Assembly: GCA_014383605.1 (NCBI GenBank)
Contig: JACNHM010000471.1
Coordinates: 1 to 6,452 of the forward strand
Length of the DNA stretch: 6,452 nt
Origin: Chloroflexota bacterium
GTDB taxonomy: Bacteria > Chloroflexota > Anaerolineae > UBA3071
Reading direction: 5' to 3'
The translations under genes were made by a program, and so were the position numbers. Shown here in pieces: positions 1-6,307 of this stretch. The notes below the pieces were generated by a model. That model was not told the DNA's origin, did no database searches, and worked only from the letters and a program-made list of their open reading frames with translations. Numbering within the stretch: the first letter of the stretch is position 1; the number at the start of each line of letters is the position of its first letter.

Positions 1-140
1 CGGATCGCCAGGTCCGGCAGCTTATGGGTAGAAGGCCAATCCTATTGGCCGTCATGGGCCCTACTCAACCGCTCCTGCCGGATCGCCAGGTCCGGCAGCT
101 TATGGGTAGAAGGCCAATCCTATTGGCCGTCATAGGCCCT
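1..140. repeat. Two copies of a 62-bp structured direct repeat, 78-bp period
   Basis: Positions 1-62 and 79-140 are identical except for one base (G56 versus A134). The 16 bp between them (63-78) do not recur after copy 2. Each unit can fold twice. The first hairpin has arms CTGCCGGA (75-82) and TCCGGCAG (91-98) around an 8-nt loop in copy 2; in copy 1 its left arm runs off the window edge. The second has arms GGCCAAT and ATTGGCC around a 3-nt loop (34-50 and 112-128). Copy 1 starts at the window edge, so the array may be longer. The units lie 3' of the leftward oxidoreductase gene. The structure is seen directly; its role is unknown. It could be an intergenic palindromic repeat family or an RNA-level structure. 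Confidence 0.85.
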
Positions 141-154
141 GTTGCTCCGTCAAC

Positions 155-171
155 GCCCCACGCGGTGGGGC
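155..171. terminator. Perfect GC-rich hairpin, possible weak terminator
   Basis: Arms GCCCCAC (155-161) and GTGGGGC (165-171) form a 7-bp stem with a 3-nt loop, 24 bp beyond the stop codon of the leftward oxidoreductase gene. Neither side has a real T-tract: the plus strand continues TTCT, and the minus strand continues GTTGAC. A classical intrinsic terminator is therefore only weakly supported. Its place just after a gene end is the main argument for a role in 3'-end formation or RNA stability. Confidence 0.35.
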
Positions 172-195
172 TTCTACTGCCCCCTGGCCGTCCCG

Positions 196-1221
196 CTAAT
201 CCTCCAAGGATTCTGTCCTCACCAGCACACCGCCCCGCGCCGCCGAGGCCTGGATGGCATCCCACAGGCGCGCCATGCGCAAGCCCACCTCCGGCGGGCT
301 CGGATTGTCCATCTCCCCGCGGCGCACGGCCAGGAACTGCTCCCACACGCCCAACGACGCCGGCAGCGGCACTTTGCGCAGCCGCCGTCGCCCGTAGCGC
401 TGCAGCTCCAGCCGCTCGCCCCAGATGCCCGTGCGCAGGATGGCTTTCGTACAGAACACCCGCACGTCGGAGGTGCAGGAGGGAATGGCCTCGCCGCAGC
501 CGTGCATGGTGACGAAAGCGCCGGAGGCCAGCCGGCCCATCACCATCCCCAACGTGTCCACAGGCCGGCCGCAGTTGTCCAGCCAGGCGGCCACCTCGAC
601 CACGTCCTCGCCCGCCAGGTCAGAGACCGTGTTCAGCATGTGGGCGCCGGTGTCGAACAGGAAGCCGCCGCCGGAGAGCTCCGGCTGCTGCCGCCACGTG
701 CCCTGCGTGGCCGCTCCCCAGTTCTGCCAGGCCACGGCGCTGATGCTCACGATCTGGCCCAACTGGCCGGAGCGCAGCAACCGCACCGCCGTGCGCACCT
801 CGGCCGAGAGGCTGCCGGGGAAGGCCACCACCAACAGCCGGCCCGTGCCGTCGCGTGTCTCGATCAGGCTGCGCGCCTCGGCGCCGTTCATGGCCATGGG
901 CTTTTCCAGCAGCACGTCCAACCCCGCCTCCAGACAGGCCTTGGCCTGGTCGTGATGGTAGGCGTGGGGCGTGATGATGAAGGCACCGTCCAACTGGCCG
1001 TCGTACTCGGCCAGCAGGCGATCCAGATCGGGCTGGTTGGGCGGCGGCTCCAGGCCCGCCTCCTCAAACAACTCCACCGCCGCGACATACGCCTCCGGCT
1101 CCGGCTCGCACACCACGGCGACGTGCGTCGTGCCCGTCTGTTGCAGCATCCTGTGGATGTGATGGCGGCCCATGCTGCCGCAGCCGATCACCGCCGCTTG
1201 CACTGGTTGAGACCCCGTCAT
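196..1221 (-). CDS. Gfo/Idh/MocA-family NAD(P)-dependent oxidoreductase
   Basis: This 341-aa protein has the usual length of the family, whose members oxidise or reduce sugars, inositols and related polyols using a nicotinamide cofactor in the cytoplasm. The N-terminal Rossmann fold shows the G-x-G-x-x-G loop (G13, G15, G18). E39, at the end of the second strand, suggests NAD(H) rather than NADP(H) (inference). The family EKP motif is at 106-108, with K107 the usual catalytic lysine. The C-terminal domain carries [11 protein letters not shown] (184-194), where D190 and H194 match the conserved Asp/His of the active-site helix. The ATG start is preceded by a strong Shine-Dalgarno stretch (GGAGGAGGG, minus strand) and a good promoter. 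The stop is TAG at 196-198. The substrate cannot be told from sequence alone, and no neighbouring sugar or inositol gene gives a hint. The gene runs divergently from the BrxF/BrxC-like operon and is probably functionally separate from it. Confidence 0.93.
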   Translation of the reverse strand: MTGSQPVQAAVIGCGSMGRHHIHRMLQQTGTTHVAVVCEPEPEAYVAAVELFEEAGLEPPPNQPDLDRLLAEYDGQLDGAFIITPHAYHHDQAKACLEAGLDVLLEKPMAMNGAEARSLIETRDGTGRLLVVAFPGSLSAEVRTAVRLLRSGQLGQIVSISAVAWQNWGAATQGTWRQQPELSGGGFLFDTGAHMLNTVSDLAGEDVVEVAAWLDNCGRPVDTLGMVMGRLASGAFVTMHGCGEAIPSCTSDVRVFCTKAILRTGIWGERLELQRYGRRRLRKVPLPASLGVWEQFLAVRRGEMDNPSPPEVGLRMARLWDAIQASAARGGVLVRTESLED

Positions 1222-1267
1222 GTCCCTCCTCCGTTACCATGGTCGTTGGTTATGACTCGCGGCGCAT

Positions 1268-1296
1268 ATCATACGGCCATTCGGCCCCAAATGCAA
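1268..1296 (-). promoter_or_regulatory. Predicted sigma70-type promoter for the oxidoreductase gene
   Basis: On the minus strand a -35 box TTGCAT (1291-1296) and a -10 box TATGAT (1268-1273) are separated by exactly 17 bp. They match the consensus at 4 of 6 and 5 of 6 bases. Transcription would start near 1261, giving a leader of about 40 nt that contains the strong ribosome-binding site. Promoter rules are taken from well-studied bacteria; use in this organism is an inference. Confidence 0.55.
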
Positions 1297-1413
1297 ACTG
1301 CCCATCATAAGGACTTGTCCGAGAATAACCTCGCCTTTTCCAGGAAGCATAGTTTTGCCTCGCTCCTTACCACTACAGCCGCATTTGACTATAGCACGGT
1401 CTCCTGAGATAGG

Positions 1414-1440
1414 ACACGGATGTGACGGATGCGACGGATT
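1414..1440. repeat. Three tandem 9-bp units with CGGAT(G/T) core
   Basis: The cores CGGATG (1417-1422), CGGATG (1426-1431) and CGGATT (1435-1440) recur every 9 bp, with CAC or GAC joined ahead of them. The units lie about 60 to 85 bp upstream of the -35 box of the BrxF-like gene. They could be a degenerate intergenic repeat or a set of phased protein-binding sites. The periodicity is seen directly; no function can be assigned. Confidence 0.5.
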
Positions 1441-1445
1441 TTCAC

Positions 1446-1510
1446 GGGAAGTTGCTTTTGAACAGCTTCCAAGCAAGCGAACACCGCCGCTGATTTGCTT
1501 GCCACTTCCC
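1446..1510. promoter_or_regulatory. Nested inverted repeats overlapping the rightward -35 box
   Basis: An outer pair, GGGAAGT (1446-1452) and ACTTCCC (1504-1510), encloses an inner pair, CAAGCAA (1470-1476) and TTGCTTG (1495-1501). Both pairs are perfect over 7 bp. The right-hand arms overlap or touch the predicted -35 box at 1499-1504, so a factor binding the dyad could block or recruit polymerase for the BrxF-like operon. The spacing between arms is wide and asymmetric (17 nt on the left, 2 nt on the right), so chance cannot be excluded. Confidence 0.35.
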
Positions 1511-1527
1511 CCAAATGATGGTATACT
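1499..1527 (+). promoter_or_regulatory. Predicted sigma70-type promoter for the BrxF/BrxC-like operon
   Basis: TTGCCA (1499-1504) and TATACT (1522-1527) are spaced by 17 bp and each matches the consensus at 5 of 6 bases. The -10 box is preceded by TGG, close to an extended -10. The predicted transcript starts near 1534 and has a leader of about 83 nt before the ATG at 1617. This also argues against translation starting at the in-frame ATG at 1515, which lies inside the promoter. Confidence 0.65.
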
Positions 1528-1616
1528 TCACTACGAGGCCACTCGTTGGCAGTACTGGCGTGGCCGTCTTCCGTTGGACCTTTTCCCTTACCCTGTCCCA
1601 TGGGAAGAAGCACAGC

Positions 1617-2066
1617 ATGCACAAGGCGATCAGGGCTTTTCTGACCACATCAGACTACCATCCATGCCTGCTCCTGGTGCACCCAGAGGTTTCCCGGCTA
1701 GAGCGCGCCACTGAGGAACTGGCATCCGAATACGGCTGGCCGCAACTACGTGTGGGGCGGGAACTCAGCGCCGCGCTGCTGTCGCAGCCGCCCGCGGGCC
1801 GGTCGCGGTTGGCTCGCCAGTGGATGGAAACCCGCCTTCGTGCGCTGGCCCCTGGCCCTGTGCTGTGCACCGAGATAGACCTGCTGTTTGAGCCGACGCT
1901 CCATCTCGACCCCCTGAGGCTGCTGCGCCAGGCCAGCCGGATCACCCGGCTGGCGGTGGCCTGGCCCGGAAGCACCTCGGACGACGTGTTGACCTACGCT
2001 GTGCCTGAACACAGCCACTATCGTACCTGGCGGAAGCCGGAAGTGCTGATAGCCGCTTTGGACTGA
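1617..2066 (+). CDS. brxF: BrxF-like protein of type 3 BREX, P-loop motifs degenerate
   Basis: The protein has 149 aa, close to the roughly 150 aa I expect for BrxF, the small first-gene product of type 3 BREX phage-defence loci. The C-terminal half carries what I recall as the family signature: a hydrophobic strand plus TEIDLLFEP (85-93), DPLRLL (98-103), a WPG turn (116-118) and LTYAxPEHxxY (125-135). BrxF is usually described as a P-loop protein. Here the first strand, LLLV (18-21), is followed by HPEVSRLE rather than a GxxxxGK[S/T] loop, and the Walker B position reads CTEID, so nucleotide binding is doubtful. The start at 1617 was chosen because of the family length, a modest GGGAAGAAG ribosome site ending 6 nt upstream, and the promoter at 1499-1527. 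An in-frame ATG at 1515 would give 183 aa but lies within that promoter. The BrxC-like gene follows after 23 nt, so the two are probably cotranscribed. The family call rests on recalled motifs, not a search. Confidence 0.75.
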   Translation: MHKAIRAFLTTSDYHPCLLLVHPEVSRLERATEELASEYGWPQLRVGRELSAALLSQPPAGRSRLARQWMETRLRALAPGPVLCTEIDLLFEPTLHLDPLRLLRQASRITRLAVAWPGSTSDDVLTYAVPEHSHYRTWRKPEVLIAALD

Positions 2067-2089
2067 GCCGAACACAGGGAGGAATCGCC

Positions 2090-5000
2090 ATGCGCTATCG
2101 TGACCTGGTCCAGTTTGATCCCATTGAGACCGTTATCCAGTTGCGGGATGCCGATCAAGAGGACACTGCCCGCCATCTGGTTCGCACCTACGTCATCTCC
2201 GACCGCATGGCCGACCAGCTGGCCAACGTCGTCATCCCCCAACTGCAGTTCCAGACCCCGCGCGACAACAAGGGCGTGCTCATCGTCGGCAACTACGGCA
2301 CGGGCAAGTCACACCTGATGGCGGTCATCTCGGGCCTGGCCGAATACGCCGATCTGGTGCCCGTCTTGGATCATCCCCTGGTGCAGAAGGCTGCGGGAGC
2401 GATCGCCGGACGCTTCAAGGTGGTGCGCACGGAGATCGGCGGTGTCACCGGCAACCTGCGCGATATGCTGTTGCGGGAACTGGAGATTGCCCTGGAGGGA
2501 TGGGGGACGCCCTTCGTGTTCCCCCCAGCAGACCAACTGACCAACAACAAGGACGCCATCATCGCCGCAGTGGCCGCTTTCCAGCAACGCTATCCCGATC
2601 ATGGCATTCTGCTGGTAGTGGATGAGCTGCTCGACTACCTGCGCACACGCGAGGAAAGGCAATTGATCCTGGACCTGGGCTTTTTGCGCGAATTGGGTGA
2701 GGTGGCCGCCCTGACCCCCTTCCGCTTTCTGGGTGGCTTGCAGGAGACCCTCTTCGATAGCCCTCGTTTCGCCTTCGTCGCCCAGCAGTTGCGCCGGGTG
2801 CGCGATCGCTTCGAACAGGTGCGCATCGCCCGCGAAGATATCGCCTACGTCGTCTCCCACCGCTTGCTGCGCAAGACCGACGCACAGTTGGCTCGCATCA
2901 CCGAGCACTTGCGGCAATTCACCCCCCTCTACAGCCGTTTGGCCGAGCGACTGGACGAGTTCGCTCAACTCTTTCCCATCCATCCGGCCTACATTGCGAC
3001 GTTTGAGCGCGTCTACGTCGTCGAGAAGCGCGAGGCACTCAGGACCTACAGCCAGGCGATGCAGGCCATGTTGGATCAGGCAGTGCCGGCCGACCAGCCT
3101 GGCTTGATCTCCTACGATCACTACTGGGACGTGTTGCGCGAGAACCCGGCCATGCGCGGGCTGCCCGGCGTGGCCGAGGTCATCGAGAAGAGCAACGTGC
3201 TGGAGGGCCGCGTCCGCAACGCCTACACCCGCCCGCACCTGCTGCCCACGGCCCTGCGCATGATCCACGCCCTCGGTGTGCACCGGCTGACCACCAGCGA
3301 CATCTACGTGCCGCTGGGCGCTACGCCGGAAGAACTGCGCGACGATCTCTGCCTGCACGTGCACATGCCCGAGCTTACCGCCGACTTCCTGCTGGACCAG
3401 GTGCAGGTGGCGCTGCGCGAGATCATGCGCACCGTCAGCGGCCAGTACATCTCCTGCAACGACGCCAACGGCCAATACTACGTGGACGTCAAGAAGGACA
3501 TTGACTTCGACGCCAAGATCAGCGAGCGGGGCGAGTTCATGGAGAGGAGCGACCTCAATCGCTACTTCTTCGATGCCCTGCGGCGAGCCCTCAACTTGGG
3601 TGACACCACCTACGCCACCGGCCACCGCATCTGGTTCTACGAGTTGCCCTGGGCCGAACGTTTGGTGACGCGCCCGGGCTATCTGTTTTTTGGCGCGCCC
3701 GACGAGCGCAGCACCGCCCAGCCGCCGCGGGACTTCTACGTGTACGTGATCCCGCCCTTCATGGCCCGTGCGTGGCACGACGAGCAGCGGCCCGACGAGG
3801 TCATTTTCCAGTTGACCGGGCTGGATCAGGCTTTCGAGGACCTCCTGCGCCAGTACGCTGGCGCCCGGGCCATGGCCGGCGAGGCCGCCGCGCATCAGGA
3901 AACCTACACCGCAAAGGCCGAAGAGTACCTCAGGCGGCTTCTGCGCTGGCTGCGCGAGCACCTGACGGGTCACTTGCAGGTGACCTACCAGGGCGTGACT
4001 GAACCCATAAGCGCCGTGCTGGCCCGCCTCCGCAGCACGGCCAGTCAGACCATCGAAGAGCTTCTGCGGCTGATCGCCGCCGACCTGCTGGCGCCCGAGT
4101 TCGAGGACCGCTATCCCGACTATCCCGCCTTCCAGCGGCTGTCCCAGCCCATCAGCGAGGCCGCCCGCCCCATCAACGCCATGGAAGCCGTCCGTTTCCT
4201 GGCCGGGCGGGGACGCACGCAACTGGCCCTGGGCGTGCTGGAGGGGCTGGGACTGGTGGACGACGAAGGCACCCTGCGGCCCTATCCGTCGCCCTATGCC
4301 CGTCGTTACCTCGATCTCCTGCAACAAAAGCCCGCCGGCCAGGTGGTCAACCGCGGCGAGGTGATCGAGACGGTGGCGGGCGGCATCGAAAAACCCATCG
4401 AAAAGGACCTGTTCTTCGGCCTGGAGCCGGAGTGGGCGGTCGTCGTGCTGCTGGCCCTGGTCTACAACGGCGACGTCGTGCTCAACCTGGGCGGCAAGGT
4501 GGAGCTGGACGCCGGTTCCGTCGAGCGTGCGGCGACGATGGCCATCGCCGATCTGACCGATTTCCGCTTCTACAAGCAGCCGCGCACCCTGCCCCTCAAT
4601 CTCTGGACCATGATCTTCGAAGGGCTGGGGCTGGCGCCGGGACTGATCCGCAGTGAAGATGAAAAGACCCGCGAGCAGGCGGTGAAGGAGCTGCAGCGCG
4701 TCGTGGGCGCCGAGTTGGAGCGGACGGCCACGATCCAGGGACGCCTGCAGCAGGGGCTGCAATTGTGGAACACGCCGCTCTTCACCGACCGCTTCACCAT
4801 CGAAAGCCAGTCTGGTGTGGTGACCAGGAGCGATTTGCCAGCCGTCGGCCTTTCCACCACGGACCTGACGGCTCACCTGCGCGGCTACAAAGGATTCCTG
4901 GAAGAGCTGGCTCGCTTCAACACCGTGGGCAAGCTGCGCAACCTGCGCTCGACGGTGCAACAGATCACCGAAGCACTCGACGATCGGGCCGTCGTGCAGC

Positions 5001-5869
5001 GAGCCGAACAGTTGCTGGAGCTGGTGGACCGGATTCAGCCCGCCACCGCCTATCTGGCCGAGGCTCAGGCCAACCTGCCCGAGGATCATCCCTGGTCGCC
5101 GCGGGCCGCTGCCGCCCGCCAGACGCTGTTGGACGACGTGCGTCTGCTGGGCAAAGGGGAGGAGGCGCGCCGCGGCCCGGCGCTGACGCGCGAGCTGGAG
5201 GCGCTGAAGTCAGGCTACGTCACCGCCTACGCCGAGCAGCACCGCCGCTTGGTGCTGGGACCTCAGGCCGATGACCGCCGCCAGCAACTGTACAAGGACT
5301 CGCGTCTGCGGGCGCTGGACACGCTCTCGGCCATTGACCTGCTCAACAAGGCCGAGCTGGAGGGCTGGAAGGAGGCGCTTGCCGGGCTGCCCACCTGTCG
5401 TGAGTTCCACGAGGGAGTGATCGCCGGCACGCCGACCTGTCCAGGTTGTCATCTGCGGCCGGCGCAGCGCCAGCACGTCGGCGGGGCCGACGACATGCTG
5501 GATCATTTCGACGAGCGGCTGGACGATCTGTTGATCCGCTGGCGACAGGCCTTGCGGGCCAACCTGAGCAGCGAGACGGCCCAGGGCAGCCTGCAGGCCA
5601 TGGCACCCAAGGAGCGCCAGCCCATCGAGCGTTTCCTGGAGCAGCGCGACGATGATCCGGCCATCCCCGATGGGTTCGTGGCCGCCGCCACCCAGGCCCT
5701 GCGCGGCATCGAGGCGTTGACCCTGCCGGTGGATAACCTCTTGCAGGCCTTGAAGACAGGCGGGCTGCCTTGCACCGTAGAAGAACTACAGCGTCGCTTT
5801 TCCGACTTCGTGCGCCTCGTGATGCGCGGTCACGATCCACGCAACACGCGGTTAACGTTAGATCAATGA
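2090..5869 (+). CDS. brxC: DUF6079-family BrxC-like ATPase of type 3 BREX
   Basis: This is a 1259-aa cytoplasmic P-loop ATPase. The N-terminal block (about 1-65) resembles the DUF6079 start as I recall it (YRDLVQFDPIETVIQLRDA). Walker A is GNYGTGKS (67-74), with K73 binding phosphate. Walker B is ILLVVDEL (173-180), with D178 and E179. An FLGGLQETLFDSP segment (213-225) and an arginine-rich RRVRDRFEQV stretch (235-244) follow and may hold the sensor and arginine finger. The remainder looks largely alpha-helical, with a charged, possibly coiled stretch near 1030-1100. A Cys/His cluster (C1103, H1107, C1117, C1120, H1121) may bind zinc. BrxC/PglY ATPases are essential parts of BREX, which marks host DNA by methylation and blocks phage replication. 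The ATG has a near-perfect AGGGAGGA site 6 nt upstream and follows the BrxF-like gene by 23 nt. No frameshift is seen and the length fits the family. The BREX methylase gene expected next is missing; a palindromic repeat begins at the base after the TGA stop. Confidence 0.8.
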   Translation: MRYRDLVQFDPIETVIQLRDADQEDTARHLVRTYVISDRMADQLANVVIPQLQFQTPRDNKGVLIVGNYGTGKSHLMAVISGLAEYADLVPVLDHPLVQKAAGAIAGRFKVVRTEIGGVTGNLRDMLLRELEIALEGWGTPFVFPPADQLTNNKDAIIAAVAAFQQRYPDHGILLVVDELLDYLRTREERQLILDLGFLRELGEVAALTPFRFLGGLQETLFDSPRFAFVAQQLRRVRDRFEQVRIAREDIAYVVSHRLLRKTDAQLARITEHLRQFTPLYSRLAERLDEFAQLFPIHPAYIATFERVYVVEKREALRTYSQAMQAMLDQAVPADQPGLISYDHYWDVLRENPAMRGLPGVAEVIEKSNVLEGRVRNAYTRPHLLPTALRMIHALGVHRLTTSDIYVPLGATPEELRDDLCLHVHMPELTADFLLDQVQVALREIMRTVSGQYISCNDANGQYYVDVKKDIDFDAKISERGEFMERSDLNRYFFDALRRALNLGDTTYATGHRIWFYELPWAERLVTRPGYLFFGAPDERSTAQPPRDFYVYVIPPFMARAWHDEQRPDEVIFQLTGLDQAFEDLLRQYAGARAMAGEAAAHQETYTAKAEEYLRRLLRWLREHLTGHLQVTYQGVTEPISAVLARLRSTASQTIEELLRLIAADLLAPEFEDRYPDYPAFQRLSQPISEAARPINAMEAVRFLAGRGRTQLALGVLEGLGLVDDEGTLRPYPSPYARRYLDLLQQKPAGQVVNRGEVIETVAGGIEKPIEKDLFFGLEPEWAVVVLLALVYNGDVVLNLGGKVELDAGSVERAATMAIADLTDFRFYKQPRTLPLNLWTMIFEGLGLAPGLIRSEDEKTREQAVKELQRVVGAELERTATIQGRLQQGLQLWNTPLFTDRFTIESQSGVVTRSDLPAVGLSTTDLTAHLRGYKGFLEELARFNTVGKLRNLRSTVQQITEALDDRAVVQRAEQLLELVDRIQPATAYLAEAQANLPEDHPWSPRAAAARQTLLDDVRLLGKGEEARRGPALTRELEALKSGYVTAYAEQHRRLVLGPQADDRRQQLYKDSRLRALDTLSAIDLLNKAELEGWKEALAGLPTCREFHEGVIAGTPTCPGCHLRPAQRQHVGGADDMLDHFDERLDDLLIRWRQALRANLSSETAQGSLQAMAPKERQPIERFLEQRDDDPAIPDGFVAAATQALRGIEALTLPVDNLLQALKTGGLPCTVEELQRRFSDFVRLVMRGHDPRNTRLTLDQ

Positions 5870-6016
5870 GTAGGGGCGATCCCTTGCGGTCGCCCTGCAA
5901 CCACAAGATGCGGGTTCGTAGTAGCGACTTTAGTCGCTTCTTCCCCGCACCGAACGACTGAAGTCGTCACTACGAACAAAACGGTCGCCCTGGGCGGGTG
6001 CAAGACCCGCCCCTAC
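5870..6016. repeat. 147-bp MITE-like palindromic element
   Basis: The element is bounded by a perfect 9-bp terminal inverted repeat, GTAGGGGCG (5870-5878) and CGCCCCTAC (6008-6016). Inside, GTTCGTAGT (5914-5922) pairs with ACTACGAAC (5969-5977), and between these arms lie two tight hairpins: AGCGACT/AGTCGCT (5923-5938) and ACGACT/AGTCGT (5954-5967), each with a 2-nt loop. Further stems are GGGCGA/TCGCCC (5874-5895) and GGGCGGGT/ACCCGCCC (5992-6012). CGGTCGCCCTG occurs twice (5887-5897 and 5982-5992). There is no coding capacity and no obvious target-site duplication. It begins immediately after the stop codon of the BrxC-like gene. It may be a non-autonomous mobile element or an intergenic palindromic repeat family. 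With no T-run, it is not a classical terminator, though it could slow or process transcripts. Confidence 0.75.
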
Positions 6017-6046
6017 CCACGGGCACCATGCTCATGAGGTGTAATA

Positions 6047-6307
6047 GTGACTGTATTGTCTGCGGATACTTCACCTGACGTCGAAAACATGCAGATCGAG
6101 CGACTGCGGCAGATGCCCCCCTGGCGCAAAATGGCCTTGATGGCGGAGATGAGCCGGACGGTGCGGACGCTGGCTATGGCCGGGCTGCGCCAACGCCACC
6201 CCGACGACACCCCTGCCCTACGCCGGCGCCGTCTGGCCGATCTGCTGCTGGGCCCGGAGCTGGCCGCCCGCGTCTATGGTCCCTTGCCGGAGAATGACGC
6301 ATGTTGA
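6047..6307 (+). CDS. Small hypothetical protein coupled to a nucleotidyltransferase
   Basis: This 86-aa protein has no recognised catalytic motif, signal peptide or membrane segment. It is helical and charged, with an ERLRQMPPWRKMALMAEM segment (18-35), an LRQRHPD motif (47-53) and a C-terminal LADLLLGPELAARVYG stretch (63-78). From memory, proteins with this MxPxxK...LRxRHP...PELxxRVxG pattern are common in Chloroflexota and related bacteria, often just upstream of a nucleotidyltransferase; a search was not possible. The start is GTG at 6047, with GAGGTG ending 5 nt upstream and an in-frame stop just before it. An internal ATG at 6089 is a weaker alternative. The stop TGA (6305-6307) overlaps the next gene's ATG, which suggests translational coupling. 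A partner or antitoxin-like role is inferred only from this arrangement. Confidence 0.75.
   Translation: MTVLSADTSPDVENMQIERLRQMPPWRKMALMAEMSRTVRTLAMAGLRQRHPDDTPALRRRRLADLLLGPELAARVYGPLPENDAC

Larger units (their letters stand above)
1222..1616. other. Divergent intergenic region, no convincing gene
   Basis: These 395 bp separate the leftward oxidoreductase from the rightward BrxF-like gene. They hold one predicted promoter in each direction, three 9-bp tandem units and nested inverted repeats, listed separately. Base composition is visibly more AT-rich than in the flanking genes. Short open frames exist on both strands (for example 1234-1476 on the minus strand), but they run through the predicted promoter and have no recognisable protein features, so no gene is called here. 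Confidence 0.7.

Noticed and set aside
1..140. CRISPR array
   Set aside because: The repeated unit (62 bp) is far longer than CRISPR repeats, the unique segment is only 16 bp, and no cas gene is present.
142..1407. 421-codon open frame on the plus strand opposite the oxidoreductase
   Set aside because: It is low-complexity in His, Arg and Ala, starts inside the repeat region and crosses the predicted promoter; the minus-strand frame encodes a clear Gfo/Idh/MocA protein.
1234..1476. Possible small gene of 80 codons (or 38 from an internal ATG) just upstream of the oxidoreductase
   Set aside because: It runs across the predicted leftward promoter, shows no family features and has only a poor ribosome site; it is more likely a chance open frame.
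1515..1616. N-terminal extension of the BrxF-like protein from the ATG at 1515
   Set aside because: The ATG lies within the predicted promoter, upstream of the transcription start. There is no good ribosome site, and the extra 34 residues do not fit the usual family length.
2309..5089. 926-codon open frame on the minus strand opposite the BrxC-like gene
   Set aside because: It is an antisense shadow of a GC-rich gene. Its translation is rich in Gly, His, Gln and Val with no recognisable domain, and the plus-strand frame has intact ATPase motifs, a ribosome site and family length.
5992..6016. Intrinsic terminator after the BrxC-like gene
   Set aside because: The stem is strong but is not followed by a T-run, and it forms part of the larger palindromic element.
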